DNA from: Paenibacillus polymyxa
Lineage (GTDB): Bacteria; Bacillota; Bacilli; Paenibacillales; Paenibacillaceae
Direction of reading: 5' to 3'
DNA: 64,000 nucleotides
NCBI RefSeq assembly: GCF_018614975.1
Contig: NZ_JAGGNR010000008.1
Coordinates: forward strand, 496,001-560,000
Made by a program: the position numbers and the translations under genes. This document shows, piece after piece, positions 61,064-64,000 of this stretch. The notes under the pieces are model-generated. The model was not told the origin of the DNA. It saw only the letters and a program-made list of their open reading frames with translations, and did not search any database. How positions within the stretch are numbered: the first letter of the stretch is position 1; each line of letters starts with the position of its first letter.

Positions 61064-62212
61064 TCATTTGGTATGGACAGATTTTGGCACGGCTCCTACA
61101 ATCCATTTCCCCCAGCTTACGCGAGAGATGAGCCAAGTCAGCACACAGGATAATGTAAGAGCGAGCAACCAGGTGATGATCATTCGGACGACAGGGTTCC
61201 AGCCCATAGCAACGTAAAACAACTCATCCGGAATGTAGCTATACCGCAGCATCAACATATGCATCAGATAACCGCCATACGATACACCACCAATCCATCC
61301 CAGCAATCGTGTAACCCTGAGGTTATGGAGTTTGCCAACCAGCTGGTACATGACCATGATCGAAGCAATCAGAAAGAGTGCCATATCAGGGCGGATCAGG
61401 CTGACCGTGTAGAATGTAATTTGGATTCCCTCCGGCTTCTGAAACTCCAGCATTAATAAATATGTAAACCGAAGACCCAGAACAATAAACACCGTCCAGT
61501 ATACCCAGCGTAACCGGTGAATCCATTCGTTCCAATGCTGGACGGATAACCCCGCGGCTGCACCTAGCACAAAATAAATAAAAAAATAGAGGAAATTGCG
61601 GTCCGCATACGTTGTAAAAGCATCTGTCAGAACCGGGATATTCAGCCATTCCATGAATTTGGAGATGTTTCCTAATTGATCTGCAAGCACCAGATACACC
61701 ACGCCAGAAATCAATAATGCGATCATACGCCCCTTGGCCTCATATCGGTTATATACATAACGAATGGCACGCAAGAAGAGCGGAAATAACAGATAAAACT
61801 GGATCAACATAATGATGTACCAAAAGTGTGAAGTCGTTTTGCCAGTAATCAACTTCAGGCCTAGATCAGGGATGTCATTCCATCCGAATCCGGTCCAGCC
61901 CCGCGGTGCAAGGGTAAAATAAATGAGTGACCAGATCAGATAAGGCACGATGACGTCGGTTACTCTTTTTCTCATAAACTTGCCGTAATGCAGCTTGTCT
62001 CCCGTGTTATAAAACAGCACCATACCTGTTATGAATATGAATAAAGGAACGGCAAATTTGGAGAGCATCAGCAGTATGGCCAGCAACACGCCATCCTCCA
62101 GTCTCGTTTCCGGGACAAGAGAGTAATGTGCGATGGAATGCTGGAGAACCACCGCTCCAAAGGCAATTCCCCTTAAGCTCTCTATTTCTGTAATTCGTTC
62201 TTTGCGAGGCAT
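61064..62212 (-). CDS. Acyltransferase-3 family membrane protein
   Basis: A 382-residue protein with about ten membrane segments. ITEIESLRGIAFGAVVLQHS has the family R-G-A and HS catalytic region. FVPLFIF-type (KFAVPLFIFITGMVLFYNTG) and FWYIIMLIQFYLLFPLFLRA segments follow as in Acyl_transf_3 proteins. Members O-acetylate cell-wall or exopolysaccharide sugars. It stands alone. Confidence 0.85.
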   Translation of the reverse strand: MPRKERITEIESLRGIAFGAVVLQHSIAHYSLVPETRLEDGVLLAILLMLSKFAVPLFIFITGMVLFYNTGDKLHYGKFMRKRVTDVIVPYLIWSLIYFTLAPRGWTGFGWNDIPDLGLKLITGKTTSHFWYIIMLIQFYLLFPLFLRAIRYVYNRYEAKGRMIALLISGVVYLVLADQLGNISKFMEWLNIPVLTDAFTTYADRNFLYFFIYFVLGAAAGLSVQHWNEWIHRLRWVYWTVFIVLGLRFTYLLMLEFQKPEGIQITFYTVSLIRPDMALFLIASIMVMYQLVGKLHNLRVTRLLGWIGGVSYGGYLMHMLMLRYSYIPDELFYVAMGWNPVVRMIITWLLALTLSCVLTWLISRVSWGKWIVGAVPKSVHTK

Positions 62213-62284
62213 ACATTCAGCCGTCCTTTCTTGGTTTTACGATAAAAACAAAGTACAATGAAGCCGTATATTTAATGAACGGGG

Positions 62285-62677
62285 TTGATTCACATTTCTA
62301 GAACAGACAAAGACGTAACCACAACCGATTCCAAATATGTCCAACAACATCTGGCTAACGAGCGAACTTTTCTGGCCTGGGTACGCACCGGTATTGCCAT
62401 GGCGGGCATCGGCTTTCTTGCTGCCGGATTTGGTTTCAATTCGTCGGCGTATGATCGGCTTGCACATATTGCGGCGATTATTACCGGTATCACATCTCTG
62501 ATTGGCGGCATATCCATCATTGTGTATTCGGCAGCAGCCTATCATCGGAAGCGTACACAAATCAATGAGCAAACATTTCAGGCATCGACCGGATTAATCC
62601 GGTTTCTTACCATGATGCTACTGGTGATTGGACTCGCTTTGGCTATACTGTTATATGTATTGTTATTCCCTGCCTGA
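62285..62677 (+). CDS. DUF202 family membrane protein, YidH-like
   Basis: About 130 residues. HLANERTFLAWVRTGIAMAG is the diagnostic DUF202 motif, followed by three membrane segments (GIGFLAAGFGF, IITGITSLIGGISIIVYSA, MMLLVIGLALAILLYVLLF). The start is unclear: the frame opens at a TTG (62285) with GGGG immediately before it. Function unknown. Confidence 0.8.
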   Translation: MIHISRTDKDVTTTDSKYVQQHLANERTFLAWVRTGIAMAGIGFLAAGFGFNSSAYDRLAHIAAIITGITSLIGGISIIVYSAAAYHRKRTQINEQTFQASTGLIRFLTMMLLVIGLALAILLYVLLFPA

Positions 62678-62731
62678 CTGGGTAAAAACACCATTCGCCA
62701 TTATTGATGCAGACATGTAACACAGGGACAA

Positions 62732-62759
62732 AAGCCGGCTTCCCTTAAGGAAACCGGCT
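62732..62759. terminator. Hairpin after the DUF202 gene
   Basis: AGCCGGCTTCC and GGAAACCGGCT pair around CTTAA. No strong T-run follows, so termination may be weak. Confidence 0.45.
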
Positions 62760-62850
62760 AATGACCATCTGGTGGATCATATATGTCATTCCATTTTGCA
62801 TATAATAAGTCATTGGGTTTTATTTGATATCGATTAAATTCGCGGCAAGA

Positions 62851-63456
62851 TTACAGGAATGTATTGTTACCGAATCGCGCTGCCTTGTTTTGAGCTTCCA
62901 ATCTGCGTTCTTCCATATCCAGATCCGGACGTTCGGCAGGCACATCTCCGCGATGAGCTGCTTCGGCTCTGTCTCGGTTAAGCTGGCTGTTGCCACTGAA
63001 CACATCATACACATCGGAGTCCCGATCCGTAGAATCTACGAGCAGCAGGATTTTACCATTCTGTACATACTCCTCATACTGTTTAGCTTCCTCTTCCGGA
63101 ATACCAAGACCCACAAGTCCACCCACCAATCCGCCAGCTCCTGCACCCACGGCTGCACCGGTAAATGCTGCTGCAATAGGGCCTGCGGCCAGAATCGGTC
63201 CTATGCCGGGTATGGCTAGTGCACCGATACCTGCGAGCAGACCGGCTACGCCACCAAGGACACCACCTGTTGCTGCACCCGCAGCCACGCCTTCAGGGGC
63301 TTTGGTACCTGTCTCTTCCCGAATTGCCTTCAGTTCATCCCGATCCTGTGTAACAACGGAGATTTCGTCTGAAGTGAATCCTTGTGCTTTCAGACCCTCG
63401 ATAGCCTGCGATGCTTCACGTTCTGTATTAAACACACCTACGATTTTCTTCTGCAT
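62851..63456 (-). CDS. General stress protein 17M / YflT-like protein with glycine-zipper region
   Basis: A 201-residue protein. The start KKIVGVFNTEREASQAIEGL followed by FTSDEISVVTQDR is the YflT/17M domain. The middle is a Gly/Ala-rich stretch (GAATGGVLGGVAGLLAGIGA and on) able to insert in or lie on membrane. The C-terminus is charged. AGGAGGG precedes the ATG. A sigma-B-type promoter 42 bases upstream fits a general stress role. Confidence 0.85.
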   Translation of the reverse strand: MQKKIVGVFNTEREASQAIEGLKAQGFTSDEISVVTQDRDELKAIREETGTKAPEGVAAGAATGGVLGGVAGLLAGIGALAIPGIGPILAAGPIAAAFTGAAVGAGAGGLVGGLVGLGIPEEEAKQYEEYVQNGKILLLVDSTDRDSDVYDVFSGNSQLNRDRAEAAHRGDVPAERPDLDMEERRLEAQNKAARFGNNTFL

Positions 63457-63497
63457 AGTGAATCCCTCCTCATATTATTGAGTGGTTCGCTATGTTA

Positions 63498-63522
63498 TTA
63501 CCCGCCTAAGTTTCTTTTAAAC
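63498..63522 (-). promoter_or_regulatory. Sigma-B-type promoter of the stress gene
   Basis: On the minus strand GTTTAA, a 13-base spacer and GGGTAA match the sigma-B consensus (GTTTAA / GGGTAT). A cre-like TGCAAACGTTTAAA overlaps the -35 box. Confidence 0.7.
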
Positions 63523-63569
63523 GTTTGCAAGTCAATATACTATATGTTGATAGTAAAAAATTGCTGAGG

Positions 63570-64000
63570 TTCATTCCTTTACATGCCTCATTAGGGTGTG
63601 TGTTCAAACTTAGGCACGTCATACGTTGTCAGGCATGCTCTACGTTGAAGGACGTGGGCGTCCAAAACATCTTGAAGTTTAGGCTGGCTGATCCTGGTGG
63701 ATTGTCCCAGACGATTTTCTAAGGAACCGAGGACGTCTTATTTAGCCTTCAGGCCCTCTTTATATTTTGTAAGGAACATGAGACACGTTATTTACCAAAA
63801 TCACCTGACAAACCCCTTGTAAATGGCTGGTTATTCAAATATAGCGTGTTTCAGATTCCCTAGATTACTGTGGGCGCTTCAAATCGCTGAATAAGACGTC
63901 ACAAGTTCGTTAGCGCTCCCGCTTCACGTTCTGCTCCAGACATGTGTCATTGATTTCTGAAAAAACGAAATAATTCATCTATTTCCCCCGTGGTTTGGCC
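63570..64000. repeat. Gene-free end of the window with repeated motifs
   Basis: TAAGGAACCGAGGACGTCTT (63720) and TAAGGAACATGAGACACGTT (63770) are imperfect direct copies. GAATAAGACGTC near 63885 is an inverted copy of part of the first. No gene is visible on either strand. The arrangement looks like a dispersed intergenic repeat family. Confidence 0.5.

Noticed and set aside
62851-63481. Long plus-strand reading frame opposite the stress gene
   Set aside because: It is the mirror of the Gly/Ala-rich coding sequence, without a ribosome site or family features.

Overview
The window looks like a chromosomal segment of a Paenibacillus-type Gram-positive soil bacterium. This rests on strong AGGAGG-type ribosome binding sites, YesM/YesN-type two-component regulators beside sugar ABC transporters, secreted plant-polysaccharide enzymes (GH5 cellulase, CE4 esterase with a CBM36-like module, GH105 hydrolase), a barnase/barstar pair and a Bacillus-type replication terminator protein. 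No tRNA, rRNA, CRISPR array, insertion-sequence transposase or phage module was seen.

Layout. 1-9.8 kb: the end of an FAD-dependent oxidoreductase, then a minus-strand glycan-uptake cluster (AraC regulator, solute-binding lipoprotein, two permeases, an 851-residue lyase-like protein, GH105 hydrolase). 9.9-17.8 kb: accessory genes (GNAT acetyltransferases, small-molecule kinases, hydrolases), many of them broken or fused, around an intact secreted cellulase and an SMI1/KNR4 gene. 17.9-29.7 kb: a secreted deacetylase, then a galactofuranose-type ABC transporter (ytfQ-ytfR-ytfT-yjfF order plus a second binding protein) divergent from a sensor kinase / response regulator / binding-protein operon. 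29.7-37 kb: more small accessory genes, including an in-frame DinB-acetamidase chimera and several remnants.

37.2-49.6 kb is the most unusual part. It is a run of small genes, nearly all on the minus strand, usually one per interval, with functions typical of mobile cassettes: GrpB, Nudix, inositol-phosphatase-like, P-loop kinases, nucleotidyltransferase, HAD, peptidase E, GNAT, an ADP-ribosyltransferase-like protein. Most are separated by imperfectly palindromic elements of about 96-166 bp. The elements have conserved ends (RYYYAAC-like on one side, GTTRRRY-like on the other), an asymmetric unpaired spacer, a second paired box and a variable centre. This is the architecture of integron attC sites. 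All the elements point the same way, and two gene stop codons lie inside the core site. No integrase is visible in the window. I interpret it as an integron-like cassette array in a Firmicute, a cluster of attC-like sites without an adjacent integrase. That reading is an inference from sequence architecture and needs covariance-model and comparative tests.

49.8-64 kb returns to ordinary chromosome: a three-gene sugar catabolic operon (two Gfo/Idh/MocA dehydrogenases and an isomerase) behind a CcpA-type site, a phosphodiesterase, an Rrf2 regulator, a DivIVA-like protein, a DksA/TraR protein, a winged-helix regulator, an MFS exporter, barstar/barnase, a third Gfo/Idh/MocA gene, an RTP homologue with a palindrome in front of it, an acyltransferase, a DUF202 protein and a general-stress protein behind a sigma-B-type promoter.

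A second theme runs through 9.9-47 kb. Many accessory genes carry deletions or one-base frameshifts, and at least two deletions joined unrelated genes in frame (P-loop to alpha/beta hydrolase; DinB to acetamidase). If the assembly is correct, this region loses and fuses genes by deletion at an unusually high rate. One-base lesions could partly be sequencing errors; the multi-residue deletions and fusions are unlikely to be.
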